From Brevibacterium oceani (GTDB lineage: Bacteria > Actinomycetota > Actinomycetes > Actinomycetales > Brevibacteriaceae), in contig NZ_JABKDE010000005.1 of NCBI RefSeq assembly GCF_013623835.1, forward strand, positions 186,001 to 250,000: 64,000 nt of DNA, given 5' to 3'. Within the stretch, counting starts at the first letter, position 1. Every line of letters starts with the position of its first letter. This document shows, piece by piece, positions 36,287-43,909 of the stretch. The translations under genes were made by a program, and so were the position numbers. Below the pieces are notes generated by a model that was not told the origin of the DNA, made no database searches, and saw nothing but the letters and a program-made list of their open reading frames with translations.

Positions 36287-37366
36287 TCAGGAGTTTCGGC
36301 CCTGTTCGAAGCCGGCTGCGAAGCCGCGTTCGAAGGCGTCCTGGACTTCGCGGTCGTGATCGCGTTCCCGGTCGCGCCGGTCCTCGGCCCAACCGAAGGG
36401 GTCGAATCCTCGGCGTCCGGGACCGAAACCGCCGCCGAAACCGGGACCGAACCCGGGCCCGAAGCCGCGTCGACCGCGACCTCCTCCGCGTCGATCGCCA
36501 TGCCCGGGGCCTCCGCGACCGGGGCCTCCGCGACCGGGGCCGCCGTGCGGACCGTCATGCTCGGCATCGCCGTGATGGTGTCCGCGGGGACCGCTCTCGT
36601 GATCAGGGTGGTCGTCGCGATCATCCCAGCCGCCCCGAGACTCGTGGTCGCCGCGTGCACCACGGCCGCCTCGGCGATGCTCGCCCCAGCGAGAGTCGTC
36701 TCCGCATCGATCAGCCCCGAAGGCGTCGACGATCTTCGACAGCGAAGCCTTGAGGTCCTCGAACTCCTCGGAGGACAGCACGTCTTCGACTTTGTCGCCG
36801 ACGTTGTCGCGCAGGTCGCGCATCCGGCGGCGCAGCTCCTCGGGGTTGACGTCTCCGTTCGGTCCCCAGCCGCGGCGACCGCGGGGCGGCCCGTAGCTGA
36901 CCGGCTCCTCCGGGCCGGGGGCGCCGTCGGCGACCATCTCCTCGTCGTCCCAGTCTCGGCGCCCCCGCCGCATCCGACCGAAGTCACGCGGGTCGAAACC
37001 GCTGTCCTTCGCTGCGGCGCGGAATTCGCGACGCATCACGCGGCTGACCTGGCGGAGCAGCTGCGGAAGGTCGACGTCGGAATCGTCGCGTGCCGTCGAA
37101 TCGCCGGCACCGGCCTCATCACCGTCGGTGTCATCGCCCGTTTCGTCGAGCACGGTCCCGTCGGTCACGTCATCCGCGGCCGAGTCGATCGTGGTCTCAT
37201 CGTCGCCGGCGGTCGGATCGCCCTGCGCGTCGTTCGATCCGTCGTTCGTGGACTCTGACTGGTCGACAGCGTCGGCGCTGGAGTTCGAGTCGACGTTCTC
37301 GTTCACATTCGACGCGGAGCGTTCGACGTCGTCATTGTCATTGCTGAAGTTGTCGTAGGTATTCAT
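36287..37366 (-). CDS. Acidic, Gly/Arg/His-rich protein of unknown function
   Basis: 359 aa from ATG 37366 behind a perfect AAGGAG. Three segments are visible: an Asn/Asp/Ser/Thr-rich acidic head (1-105), a short predicted helical core (about 108-220, DLPQLLRQVSRVMRREF and ELRRRMRDLRDNVGDKVEDV), and a disordered Gly/Arg/His/Pro tail with GPGRGGPGRGGPGHG repeats. The last 40 residues, DRERDHDREVQDAFERGFAA, may be helical. No family is recognised. It is divergent from a MarR regulator that has a similar Gly/Pro/Arg-rich stretch, with shared operators between them. Confidence 0.7.
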   Translation of the reverse strand: MNTYDNFSNDNDDVERSASNVNENVDSNSSADAVDQSESTNDGSNDAQGDPTAGDDETTIDSAADDVTDGTVLDETGDDTDGDEAGAGDSTARDDSDVDLPQLLRQVSRVMRREFRAAAKDSGFDPRDFGRMRRGRRDWDDEEMVADGAPGPEEPVSYGPPRGRRGWGPNGDVNPEELRRRMRDLRDNVGDKVEDVLSSEEFEDLKASLSKIVDAFGADRCGDDSRWGEHRRGGRGARGDHESRGGWDDRDDHPDHESGPRGHHHGDAEHDGPHGGPGRGGPGRGGPGHGDRRGGGRGRRGFGPGFGPGFGGGFGPGRRGFDPFGWAEDRRDRERDHDREVQDAFERGFAAGFEQGRNS

Positions 37367-37388
37367 GTCATCTCCTTTAGTTGTTATC

Positions 37389-37440
37389 TGACATGTATAT
37401 GCAGAATGACATGCATTACAGGAGCATGTCAAGTAACATG
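37389..37440. promoter_or_regulatory. Cluster of TGACATGY operator half-sites
   Basis: TGACATGC (37407-37414) and GCATGTCA (37424-37431) are perfect 8-bp inverted arms with a 9-nt spacer. A further TGACATGT lies at 37389 and TAACATGT at 37434. The cluster covers the promoter of marR and lies 20-70 bp before the divergent gene, suggesting joint repression by the MarR protein. Confidence 0.65.
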
Positions 37441-37446
37441 TAAAAT
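37441..37446 (+). promoter_or_regulatory. -10 element of leaderless marR transcript
   Basis: TAAAAT is 6 nt before the ATG at 37453; there is no ribosome site. It overlaps the operator cluster, which fits autorepression. Confidence 0.65.
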
Positions 37447-37452
37447 GCGGTT

Positions 37453-38052
37453 ATGAGCTCAGACGATGACATCCAGACGATCGCGGAGGCGCTGACGCGC
37501 CTGCAGTGGCGGCGCGGCCCCGGCGGTCCACGTGGCTTCGGGCCTCCGCGGGGGTTCGGCGGGCGAGGCGGTTTCGCCGATCCGTCACACGGTGAGTTCC
37601 CCTTCGGCGGGCGGCACGGCGCAGAAGGCAGAAGCCGGACGGAACATGGTCCCGGCCGCCGCGACGGGCACGGCGATCCTGGATTCGATTGGCGCGAGAA
37701 GTTCAAGGGCCACTTCGGCGGCCGCGCCCAGTGGCAGCTGCTCATCGCCCTGGTGCAGGCGGGCACAGCGCTCGGGGTCAGCGCTCTCGGTGAGGCGATC
37801 GGCGTCGACCAACCGCGCGCGTCCCGGCTCGTCTCTCAAGGAGTCGAGCTCGGGCTGCTGCAGAGGGAAGCAGACCCCGAGGATGCCCGGCGCACCCTCA
37901 TCGCCCTCACCGACAAGGGGCGGGCGATCGTCAATCGATTCCGAGGCGCCCAGCGTGACAGTGTCGATCAGGCACTCAGCGAGTTCACCGCCGATGAGCG
38001 TGCCCTGCTGGCCGAGCTGCTCACGCGCCTGGCCAATGCCTGGCCGAAGTGA
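37453..38052 (+). CDS. MarR family regulator with Gly/Arg-rich N-terminal extension
   Basis: 199 aa. Residues about 20-75 are Gly, Pro, Arg and Phe-rich (GPRGFGPPRGFGGRGGF) and unlike a folded domain. The winged-helix part begins near AQWQLLIALVQAGTALGVSA, with LGEAIGVDQPRASRLVSQGV as HTH and READPEDARRTLIALTDKGR as wing. MarR proteins are dimeric repressors released by small ligands. The insertion is unusual and echoes the composition of the neighbouring divergent protein; the two may interact. The gene is convergent with an SRPBCC gene 12 bp away. Confidence 0.85.
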   Translation: MSSDDDIQTIAEALTRLQWRRGPGGPRGFGPPRGFGGRGGFADPSHGEFPFGGRHGAEGRSRTEHGPGRRDGHGDPGFDWREKFKGHFGGRAQWQLLIALVQAGTALGVSALGEAIGVDQPRASRLVSQGVELGLLQREADPEDARRTLIALTDKGRAIVNRFRGAQRDSVDQALSEFTADERALLAELLTRLANAWPK

Positions 38053-38064
38053 ACCTGAGGTGGC

Positions 38065-38550
38065 TCAGCTTTCGGCGAGCGCCTTGAGCCGCTTGAGCGA
38101 CGCCAACAGGTTCGCTGCCGTCGTCGATTGCGCTCGCGGTAGGCGCTGCGGGTCACGCAGCTCCGTCCAGTCATAGGTGTGGCGAACGAGGCAGGAGTCC
38201 TGGCCTGCCGGTTCGATTTCCCAGATCCATTTCTGTCCGAAGGGTTCTCCCCCGACCTCAGAGGGCTTCCACGCAATGAGGCGGCCCTCGTCGAAGTCGA
38301 CGACGTGATTCTCCCGGTCGACGCCCTTGGTCAGCGTCGCGACGAAGGAGTCGCCGACTCCGTGCACACGCTGATCGGCAACTGCGGATCCGAGGTTCTC
38401 GTTGCCGTCCCATTCGGGCTGCCGGGCAGGGTCGGCGATGAGCTCGAAGACCACCTCGGCGGAAGCGTCGATGTCGATCTCTGCGCTGACGACCTTGAGA
38501 GCGGGGTCGATCGAGTCGAAGACGGAGGGGTCGGAGGTCTGTTCGGTCAT
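38065..38550 (-). CDS. SRPBCC (START/Bet v1-like) family protein
   Basis: 161 aa. The helix-grip fold is suggested by AEIDIDASAEVVFELIADPA near the start, RQPEWDGN, a beta-rich middle and a long C-terminal helix (TTAANLLASLKRLKALAES). Family members bind lipids, polyketides or other hydrophobic ligands or act as cyclases. No partner gene defines the ligand. ATG 38550 follows AAGG. Confidence 0.85.
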   Translation of the reverse strand: MTEQTSDPSVFDSIDPALKVVSAEIDIDASAEVVFELIADPARQPEWDGNENLGSAVADQRVHGVGDSFVATLTKGVDRENHVVDFDEGRLIAWKPSEVGGEPFGQKWIWEIEPAGQDSCLVRHTYDWTELRDPQRLPRAQSTTAANLLASLKRLKALAES

Positions 38551-38725
38551 GCGTCTCTACCTTCTCGTATGCTCCCGGGCCCTGTGATCACGAGTCTGGC
38601 GGCGGGCTCTGCGTCGGCGTGGATCAGACATAGTCAGCATACACAGACCCGACGCGCCGGCCGCCGCCCCTCACCACCCGGGGGCGGCACCACGCGCGCA
38701 CCGCCTGACCGCCTCGGCGCTTCTG

Positions 38726-40195
38726 TCAGTCCTCGAGGGCTCGGTCCTGGCGTTCCGCGCGAAGTGCAGCGGTGCTGAACCGGGTGAACATCCGGGAAGA
38801 ATCGCTCGACAGCGACAGCAGCACGGCGACCTGCATCGCGATCGTCGTCAGCGCATACATGTTCGTCGCCAGGTCGCGGTCGCCGGTGAAGTAGTTCGTC
38901 ATCGACACGATCACCGAGATCGTCGAGAGGGTGAGGATCCACAGTCTCGCGCGGTTGCTGCCGCGGAAGACCCGCGCCGAGGCGATCACCTGCAGGCAGC
39001 CGATGAGGAGGCTGACCCCGATGAGCACTCCCGCCGCGATGCGGGTGGCCGTGTCGTCGCTCAGCGCCGCGATGTCGGAACTGTAGTCGGTGACCTCCGA
39101 GCGCAGTCCGTTCCAGTCCAGAAGCGTGCCGATCACGTCCCAGGCCTGGAAGATCAGCAGCACGAGGACGAGGGCCGCGCCGACGACGGTCTGCAGCGGT
39201 CGCCGCCGCCACAGGGTCTTCGTCACTTCGGCCACCGACCGCGATTCGGAGTAGATCTGGGTGGCGTCGAGCGCGAGTTCCAAGCGTTCGGGGTAGTCAT
39301 CCTCATCGGCGACGACCTCGGCAACATCGACGATCGGCAGGTGTCCGTCGGTGATGATCGCATCCCCACCCCCGTTGCGGGAATGGTAGCCGGTGGAGAA
39401 GTCCTTGATCCGATCCACGGTGATCGAATCGTCGACGGCCGTGACGGTGCTGACGATATGGTCGCGTTCGACGTCGGTGTTCTCTTCGATCTTGTGTGTG
39501 AACTGCAGGGTGAACAGTGAGATCCCGACGGCTTTGTCGTAGGTGCCTGCGGCCAGCCAGTCGGCCTGGTGTCCGCCGGGCATGAGCCAGCCGCTCGGGC
39601 ACTTCCAGAAGCGCACGTGATGCCGCTGGCCCGGGTCGCCGTCGACCTCCTGCTGGTAGGCGAAGTCCTGTCGCCGGCCGAACAGCAGCAGCGGTGACAC
39701 CGGCGCCTGCGGGTAGCTGCGCTTCGTCACCGTCGAGCGGATGATCTCCCAGGTCGACGCGGGCGTGATGCTGTCGGCGAGGATCCATCCGGCCGCTCTC
39801 ATCGCGTGATGGATCTGCGCTTCCTCACCGCGCCAGGCGAGGTTGACCGGGTCTCCGAGCAAGCCGTCGGAGGTGCGGGTGCGGCCGATGAAGTAGTTCG
39901 GCACGTAGATCTGCGAGAGGATGCGGTGCAGCCTGGGCAACGCGAGGTAGGACACGACGCCCCAGAACACGAGCAGGGTCAGCACCTGCCACCACCCGAG
40001 GCTGAAGCCCTTGAGCAGGATCAGCAGCGCCAGCCAGGTCGAAGCCGCCCCGCCGAAGAGGAAGAACAGATAGTCGAGGATACCGGTCGGTGTGAAGTGG
40101 TGACGACGGTAGACGAACGACTGCTTGAGCCGCCTCTTCTGCCCGATCGGCGCATCTGCGGCGCCGGATCCGTCCCCCGCTCCTCCCGAAGTCAT
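38726..40195 (-). CDS. LssY C-terminal domain membrane protein
   Basis: 489 aa from ATG 40195, which follows TAAACT by 7 nt, consistent with a leaderless start. Two helices near residues 40-90 precede a soluble LssY_C-type domain: HHVRFWKCP, ADWLAAGTYDKAVGISLF, and TVERDHIV-like ENTDVERDHIVSTVTAV. The C-terminal part has four or five further helices (VVGAALVLVLLIFQAW, AAGVLIGVSLLIGCLQVIA, ILTLSTISVIVSMTNYF). LssY_C is found in membrane proteins of unknown biochemical role, sometimes fused to PAP2 phosphatases, and no PAP2 motif is visible here. Confidence 0.75.
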   Translation of the reverse strand: MTSGGAGDGSGAADAPIGQKRRLKQSFVYRRHHFTPTGILDYLFFLFGGAASTWLALLILLKGFSLGWWQVLTLLVFWGVVSYLALPRLHRILSQIYVPNYFIGRTRTSDGLLGDPVNLAWRGEEAQIHHAMRAAGWILADSITPASTWEIIRSTVTKRSYPQAPVSPLLLFGRRQDFAYQQEVDGDPGQRHHVRFWKCPSGWLMPGGHQADWLAAGTYDKAVGISLFTLQFTHKIEENTDVERDHIVSTVTAVDDSITVDRIKDFSTGYHSRNGGGDAIITDGHLPIVDVAEVVADEDDYPERLELALDATQIYSESRSVAEVTKTLWRRRPLQTVVGAALVLVLLIFQAWDVIGTLLDWNGLRSEVTDYSSDIAALSDDTATRIAAGVLIGVSLLIGCLQVIASARVFRGSNRARLWILTLSTISVIVSMTNYFTGDRDLATNMYALTTIAMQVAVLLSLSSDSSRMFTRFSTAALRAERQDRALED

Positions 40196-40202
40196 GGGTG
40201 CC

Positions 40203-40208
40203 AGTTTA
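40203..40208 (-). promoter_or_regulatory. -10 element of leaderless LssY_C gene transcript
   Basis: On the minus strand TAAACT is followed by 7 nt and the ATG at 40195. No ribosome site is present. Confidence 0.6.
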
Positions 40209-40219
40209 GACAATCGGAT

Positions 40220-41407
40220 TCAGGCGTCGGAATGCGGAGAACCCGAATTCCCCTCGCCGAGGTTGCCCGACCGTCGTCGCAGCTCCGCGGCCGCCGTTGC
40301 GGCGACCTGTCGATCATCGTCCCCTGCCAAATGTGCGAGCAGCTCTGCCGCCTGCCTCCGATGCGATCTGGCCATGGCACGGCCGGCCTGGTCAATATCG
40401 GCCTGGGCCCTGCCGGCCTGGCCACTGTTGATCCTGTTATCGCCGACCCACTGACGCCCGGCCGGCTCATCGACGATCTCGATGAGGACCTGCAGAGCGC
40501 GGAAGCGCTCATCGGCCCGATGCGAGCGGGCGGCACGGTCCAGCTCGATCATGATGTCGGCGGAGGCCGGTGAACCTGCTGCGACGAAGTCGGAGAGGGC
40601 CTCGGCGGCGTCGATGTCCCGCGGACCGTTCATCGCGATCGTCAGAAGCTCGGGCACCGCAGCGGCATCGCCAAAGCCGGCCAGCGCGAAGGCGCAGAGT
40701 CCTCTCACCTCGTCGTCCTCATCACCCAGGCACGAGCGCAGAGCATCGCGGATGCGATAGGCGGTCTCGTCGCCGAGTTCTTCGCGTGCGGTCGTGCGGC
40801 GGATCTCATCGAGTGCGCGGATCGCTCGGATCCGCACTGCGACAGACGGATCGTCGACTCCGGCCAGGAGTGGCGCAACAGCGGCCGAGCCTGCTTGAGC
40901 GAGAGCCCACCGCATAGCCCCGGCCGCATTGGGTGCGGGTTCGTCGAGAACTGCCGACGAGAGCGCTTCGATCGGCACACTGCCGTCGATCCCTGCTCCC
41001 AACGCCGCCTTGTGCCGTTGGATGACATCGGCGGATTCGAGAGACCGCATGAGATCGACCGTCCACAGCAGCGCCTCGGGATCGGTTCGGCCGAGGCGGT
41101 CGATGCGTTCGAGGTGCCCGAGCAGGCGCTCTTCGGCAGCGATGCGTTCGCGTGTCTCGGCGATGAGGTCGCGAAGCAGCCGCGTCGTGTCGAAGCTGGG
41201 GTCGGCGAGCACCTCTCGAACCTCGGTGAGGCTCATGCCGAGTCGGCGCAGGCCCTCGATATGGAAGATCCGTCCGATGTCGGCGTCCGAATACTCCCGG
41301 TATCCGGCGGAGGTCCGCTCACTGGGTTCGAGCAGACCGATGGATTCGTAGTGCCGGAGCATCCGCGCGCTGACGCCGGAGCGCTGGGCCACCTCGCCGA
41401 TGCGCAT
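40220..41407 (-). CDS. MerR family regulator fused to HEAT repeats
   Basis: 395 aa from ATG 41407, with GAGG upstream and a TATAGT -10 at 41429-41434. Residues 1-70 are a MerR winged HTH: MRIGEVAQRSGVSARMLRHY, ESIGLLEPSERTSAGYREY. A dimerising coiled coil follows (about 75-115). In place of a small ligand domain the protein has about 270 residues of helical repeats with the HEAT pattern (ALAQAGSAAVAPLLAGVDDP, VRIRAIRALDEI, EDDEVRGLCAFALAGFGDAA). The neighbouring gene at 41603 encodes a second HEAT protein behind a MerR-type promoter. The repeats suggest that a protein, not a metal or drug, is sensed. Confidence 0.85.
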   Translation of the reverse strand: MRIGEVAQRSGVSARMLRHYESIGLLEPSERTSAGYREYSDADIGRIFHIEGLRRLGMSLTEVREVLADPSFDTTRLLRDLIAETRERIAAEERLLGHLERIDRLGRTDPEALLWTVDLMRSLESADVIQRHKAALGAGIDGSVPIEALSSAVLDEPAPNAAGAMRWALAQAGSAAVAPLLAGVDDPSVAVRIRAIRALDEIRRTTAREELGDETAYRIRDALRSCLGDEDDEVRGLCAFALAGFGDAAAVPELLTIAMNGPRDIDAAEALSDFVAAGSPASADIMIELDRAARSHRADERFRALQVLIEIVDEPAGRQWVGDNRINSGQAGRAQADIDQAGRAMARSHRRQAAELLAHLAGDDDRQVAATAAAELRRRSGNLGEGNSGSPHSDA

Positions 41408-41520
41408 ATCCACCTCGCTTCCCTTGCCACTATAGGTGCGGACCACGGAGGCGCAATCCGCACAGGCGCGACGAACTGTACCGGCGCAGCCTTGACGGGC
41501 TCGACCCGCGTCCGGAGGAA

Positions 41521-41575
41521 GGAGTCCGAGACTCCGGCCCGGTGTCGTCGAGCTTGCCCCACTCGACGACACCGG
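41521..41575 (-). terminator. Tandem hairpins after the HEAT-repeat gene
   Basis: Perfect 14-bp arms CCGGTGTCGTCGAG (41539-41552) and CTCGACGACACCGG (41562-41575) with a 9-nt loop lie 28 bp after the HEAT gene stop. A second short hairpin, GGAGTC-CGA-GACTCC, follows at 41521-41535. No T-tract; termination is inferred. It would separate the HEAT and MerR transcripts. Confidence 0.65.
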
Positions 41576-41602
41576 ATCGACCGGCACTTCCCTGAAACCG
41601 AT

Positions 41603-42292
41603 CTAGACCGAAGTCTCGGACCCCAGTGCGGCCACCCGCTTGGCTGCGTCCAAGGCGTGAGCGAAGCCGGCGTCCGGGTCATCGAACATGTCCCGGGTCG
41701 CCATGGCGTGAGCCCGCACTGTGTCGTCCTCTGCTCGAAGCCTCTCATCGACCACTGACACGAGATCCTCGCCGAGGGCCACGATCGCCCGACTGAGGCT
41801 CTTATGCATCTCGACATCTCCGCGTCCCAGCTGTGTCACCAGGGTCGATGCCAGATTCTCACGATCCTCACCGGGCACCAGCGCGACGGCGGATCGCCAC
41901 GCACTGCGGGCCACCTCGGTGTCGGGGTGCGCGATGAACCGCGTTCCGACAGCGGCAGGATCCATGGCCTCCCAGGCGCGGGCATCACCGATCTTCGACA
42001 GCGTGTGCAGGGCCTGGCTGAGTCCCTGCGGGTTCGCGGAGTCGAGTTCGGCGATGAGGCGCGGGACCACCTCGTCGGCGGGCAGCCTGGTCAGGGCCCA
42101 GGTGAGCATGTCACGGACGAAGAAGTCCGGTTCGTTCCGGCTCCGGTCGATGAGGACCTCGAGGTCGTGGGGCTCCGCTCGGGTGCCGATCGCCAGGGCG
42201 GCCTGCAGGCGCTGCTGCGGATTCGGTCCCGCCAGCGCTCGAACCACTGGGTCGTCGAGCTTGTGTGTCGGGTGCGTGTGTGGATCTGTCAT
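41603..42292 (-). CDS. HEAT-repeat protein
   Basis: 229 aa from ATG 42292 behind AAGGAGG. After about 20 residues the protein is made of helical repeats: ALAGPNPQQRLQAALAIGTR, DFFVRDMLTWALTRLPADEV, LSQALHTLSKIGDARAWEAM, EVARSAWRSAVALV. No catalytic motif. HEAT proteins are binding scaffolds. The promoter carries a MerR-type 19-bp spacer with a perfect inverted repeat, and the next gene is a MerR-HEAT fusion; the likely model is that MerR-HEAT activates this gene and that the two HEAT proteins sense or bind the same partner. Confidence 0.85.
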   Translation of the reverse strand: MTDPHTHPTHKLDDPVVRALAGPNPQQRLQAALAIGTRAEPHDLEVLIDRSRNEPDFFVRDMLTWALTRLPADEVVPRLIAELDSANPQGLSQALHTLSKIGDARAWEAMDPAAVGTRFIAHPDTEVARSAWRSAVALVPGEDRENLASTLVTQLGRGDVEMHKSLSRAIVALGEDLVSVVDERLRAEDDTVRAHAMATRDMFDDPDAGFAHALDAAKRVAALGSETSV

Positions 42293-42314
42293 GGTCTCCA
42301 CCTCCTTGCCACCC

Positions 42315-42347
42315 AGTGAAGTCCTTGACATCGTGACAAGGTCAAGG
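42315..42347 (-). promoter_or_regulatory. MerR-type promoter and operator of the HEAT gene
   Basis: On the minus strand TTGACC (42340-42345) and TTCACT (42315-42320) are separated by 19 bp, the over-long spacer typical of MerR-activated promoters. The inverted repeat CCTTGAC-N11-GTCAAGG (42323-42347) overlaps the -35 and fills the spacer. Confidence 0.7.
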
Positions 42348-42375
42348 GCGGGGAGGCACGGGGCGACCGCGACCT

Positions 42376-42588
42376 TCAGCCTTCGCCCGACCAGCCGCCC
42401 TCCACCGGTGCGGTCGTGCTCACTGCCGGGGTGCTCCCGTCGTCACCGGAACTCGAGGAATCGACGACCACGAAGAACACGACCACGGCGGTGATGAGCA
42501 CTGTCGTGGTGACCGAAACGAGGACGAAGGCGACGATCAGGCAGCTGACCCACGGAGGGCGCCGGTTGCGCCTCTGGAAGAGATCCAT
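42376..42588 (-). CDS. Small single-helix membrane protein
   Basis: 70 aa. A basic head (MDLFQRRNRRPPW), one membrane helix (about 14-41, VSCLIVAFVLVSVTTTVLIT) and a Ser/Gly/Thr-rich outer tail. The topology rule puts the tail outside. The transcript appears leaderless (TAGGAT, 6 nt, ATG). No family recognised. Confidence 0.6.
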   Translation of the reverse strand: MDLFQRRNRRPPWVSCLIVAFVLVSVTTTVLITAVVVFFVVVDSSSSGDDGSTPAVSTTAPVEGGWSGEG

Positions 42589-42594
42589 GGCCCG

Positions 42595-42600
42595 ATCCTA
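42595..42600 (-). promoter_or_regulatory. -10 element of leaderless small membrane protein gene
   Basis: TAGGAT on the minus strand lies 6 nt before the ATG at 42588. Confidence 0.6.
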
Positions 42601-42711
42601 TGTCGGCTCCGCCACCGCACACCGGCGATACCGCCACTCACCCTCAGCCGCCGTGACCTTCCTGTGACAAAAGGCACGGCGTGGATACATTGCGTCCACA
42701 ATTTGTTGCAT

Positions 42712-42717
42712 TATCGT
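42712..42717 (+). promoter_or_regulatory. -10 element of leaderless lysozyme-like gene
   Basis: TATCGT lies 7 nt before the ATG at 42725, with TTGCGT 16 nt upstream as -35. A GTGGA...TCCAC inverted pair (42681-42699) overlaps the -35 region. Confidence 0.6.
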
Positions 42718-42724
42718 TATATTC

Positions 42725-43312
42725 ATGCCTCGACAGTCACGCCAACGCACGGGCCGCCGGTCCGCCGTTCGTGGTGCCCTGATCGGTCTCGGGGCAGCTG
42801 TGGCGGCACTGGTTCTCGCAACCGTCGTCATCGTCAACTCACCCTTCTCGTTCGGCTCGACGAAGATCAGGCAGATGCAGATGGCCTCGGTCAGTCAGCT
42901 CACCGAGCACCAGATCGACAACGCGCGCCTCATCATCGGTGTCGGTCGCGGCGGCGACTTCAGCGACGAGGCGATCCGCATCGCCCTGATGACCGCGCTC
43001 CAGGAGTCGTCGCTGCGCAACCTCGACTCCGGCGACCGCGATTCCGTCGGCCTCTTCCAGCAGCGCCCCTCGCAGGGCTGGGGCGATCCGACCAAGCTCA
43101 CCGACCCCATCTACGCGGCGAAGGCGTTCTACGGCATCAACCCTGAGGTCGAGAATCCCGGGCTCGAGCAGATCGACGGCTGGACCACGATGTCACCCAC
43201 CGAGGCGGCACAGTCGGTACAGCGATCGGCCCTGCCCGATGCCTACGGACAGTGGGAATCGCTCGCCGATGACCTCCTCGGCACCCAGAACGACGTCGAA
43301 GCCCTGAGCTGA
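42725..43312 (+). CDS. Exported lysozyme-fold (transglycosylase-like) protein
   Basis: 195 aa. A basic head and one hydrophobic segment (about 15-38, RGALIGLGAAVAALVLATVV) form a signal anchor. The rest has a soluble pattern known from many actinobacterial exported proteins: LTEHQIDNARLIIGVGRGG, RIALMTALQESSLRNLDSGD, RDSVGLFQQRPSQGWGDP, and a C-terminal AAQSVQRSALPDAYGQWE. The ALQESSLRN glutamate sits where lytic transglycosylases and goose-type lysozymes have their catalytic acid. Peptidoglycan cleavage is likely but unproven. Transcript leaderless. Confidence 0.7.
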   Translation: MPRQSRQRTGRRSAVRGALIGLGAAVAALVLATVVIVNSPFSFGSTKIRQMQMASVSQLTEHQIDNARLIIGVGRGGDFSDEAIRIALMTALQESSLRNLDSGDRDSVGLFQQRPSQGWGDPTKLTDPIYAAKAFYGINPEVENPGLEQIDGWTTMSPTEAAQSVQRSALPDAYGQWESLADDLLGTQNDVEALS

Positions 43313-43337
43313 CGCACCACCTCGGCGAGGGCGCGTC

Positions 43338-43390
43338 TCACGTCGGGCAACCTCGGCGAGCGTCCGGCCTCACGTCGGGCAACCTCGGCG
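43338..43390. repeat. Two tandem copies of a 21-bp unit, 32 bp apart
   Basis: A 21-bp unit, beginning TCACGTCGGGC and ending AACCTCGGCG, occurs at 43338-43358 and 43370-43390. Each contains a variant of the dispersed 10-mer in the same orientation; an exact copy lies at 43317-43326. Confidence 0.7.
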
Positions 43391-43449
43391 GGAAGTGCCG
43401 GCGTCGCCTCACACCAGCCCGGATGCGGCGGGCGGGCGCGGTTCTCCGG

Positions 43450-43455
43450 TAATCT
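43450..43455 (+). promoter_or_regulatory. -10 element of leaderless arsR-type gene
   Basis: TAATCT lies 6 nt before the ATG at 43462; no ribosome site. Confidence 0.6.
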
Positions 43456-43461
43456 GCACTC

Positions 43462-43821
43462 ATGGCTTCCACAACCGAACCCGAACACGTCGACGACGAG
43501 GTCGAGCAGCTCCTGCTCAATCCCGAGGACAACCTCGAAGCCATCACCGAGACCGCCGACCTGTTCAAGGCACTCGCCACCCCCTCGCGGCTGAAGATGC
43601 TGCTCGTGCTCACCCACGGTGAGGCGACGGTGACGCACATCGTCGAATCGACCGGACTGTCCCAGCCGCTCGTGTCCCAGCACCTGAAGTTCCTTCGCGG
43701 GCTCCACCTCGTCGGCGTCAATCGCATCGGCCGCGAAGCCTACTATTCGCTCAAGGACGACCACGTCGCCCACATCATCATCGACGCCATCGCACACACT
43801 GTCGAGGCCCACGAGCACTGA
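43462..43821 (+). CDS. ArsR/SmtB family metal-sensing repressor
   Basis: 119 aa. Winged HTH: LFKALATPSRLKMLLVLTHG, IVESTGLSQPLVSQHLKFLR, then a wing ending in REAYYSLKDDHV. The last helix carries DDHVAHIIIDAIAHTVEAHE. It reproduces the alpha-5 metal site of CzrA/NmtR (D-x-H-x10-H), but the fourth ligand position (H-x2-H) is Glu, with further His residues just after. A Zn, Ni or Co sensor is likely. No transporter is adjacent; the cation diffusion facilitator gene at 56489-57397 has an ArsR-like operator and is a candidate target. Transcript leaderless. Confidence 0.85.
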   Translation: MASTTEPEHVDDEVEQLLLNPEDNLEAITETADLFKALATPSRLKMLLVLTHGEATVTHIVESTGLSQPLVSQHLKFLRGLHLVGVNRIGREAYYSLKDDHVAHIIIDAIAHTVEAHEH

Positions 43822-43835
43822 TCAGAGATGGGATG

Positions 43836-43862
43836 ACCTCGGCGCACTGACCTCGCCGAGGT
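43836..43862. terminator. Terminator-like hairpin made of two inverted dispersed-motif copies
   Basis: ACCTCGGCG (43836-43844) and CGCCGAGGT (43854-43862) are perfect arms with a 9-nt loop between the convergent arsR-type gene and the broken transporter gene. The right arm is part of an exact GCCGAGGTGG copy. Confidence 0.65.
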
Positions 43863-43909
43863 GGCCCGCCGCAGCGATCACCGCGCGGGGTTCGCCTCCG
43901 CGACCTCAG

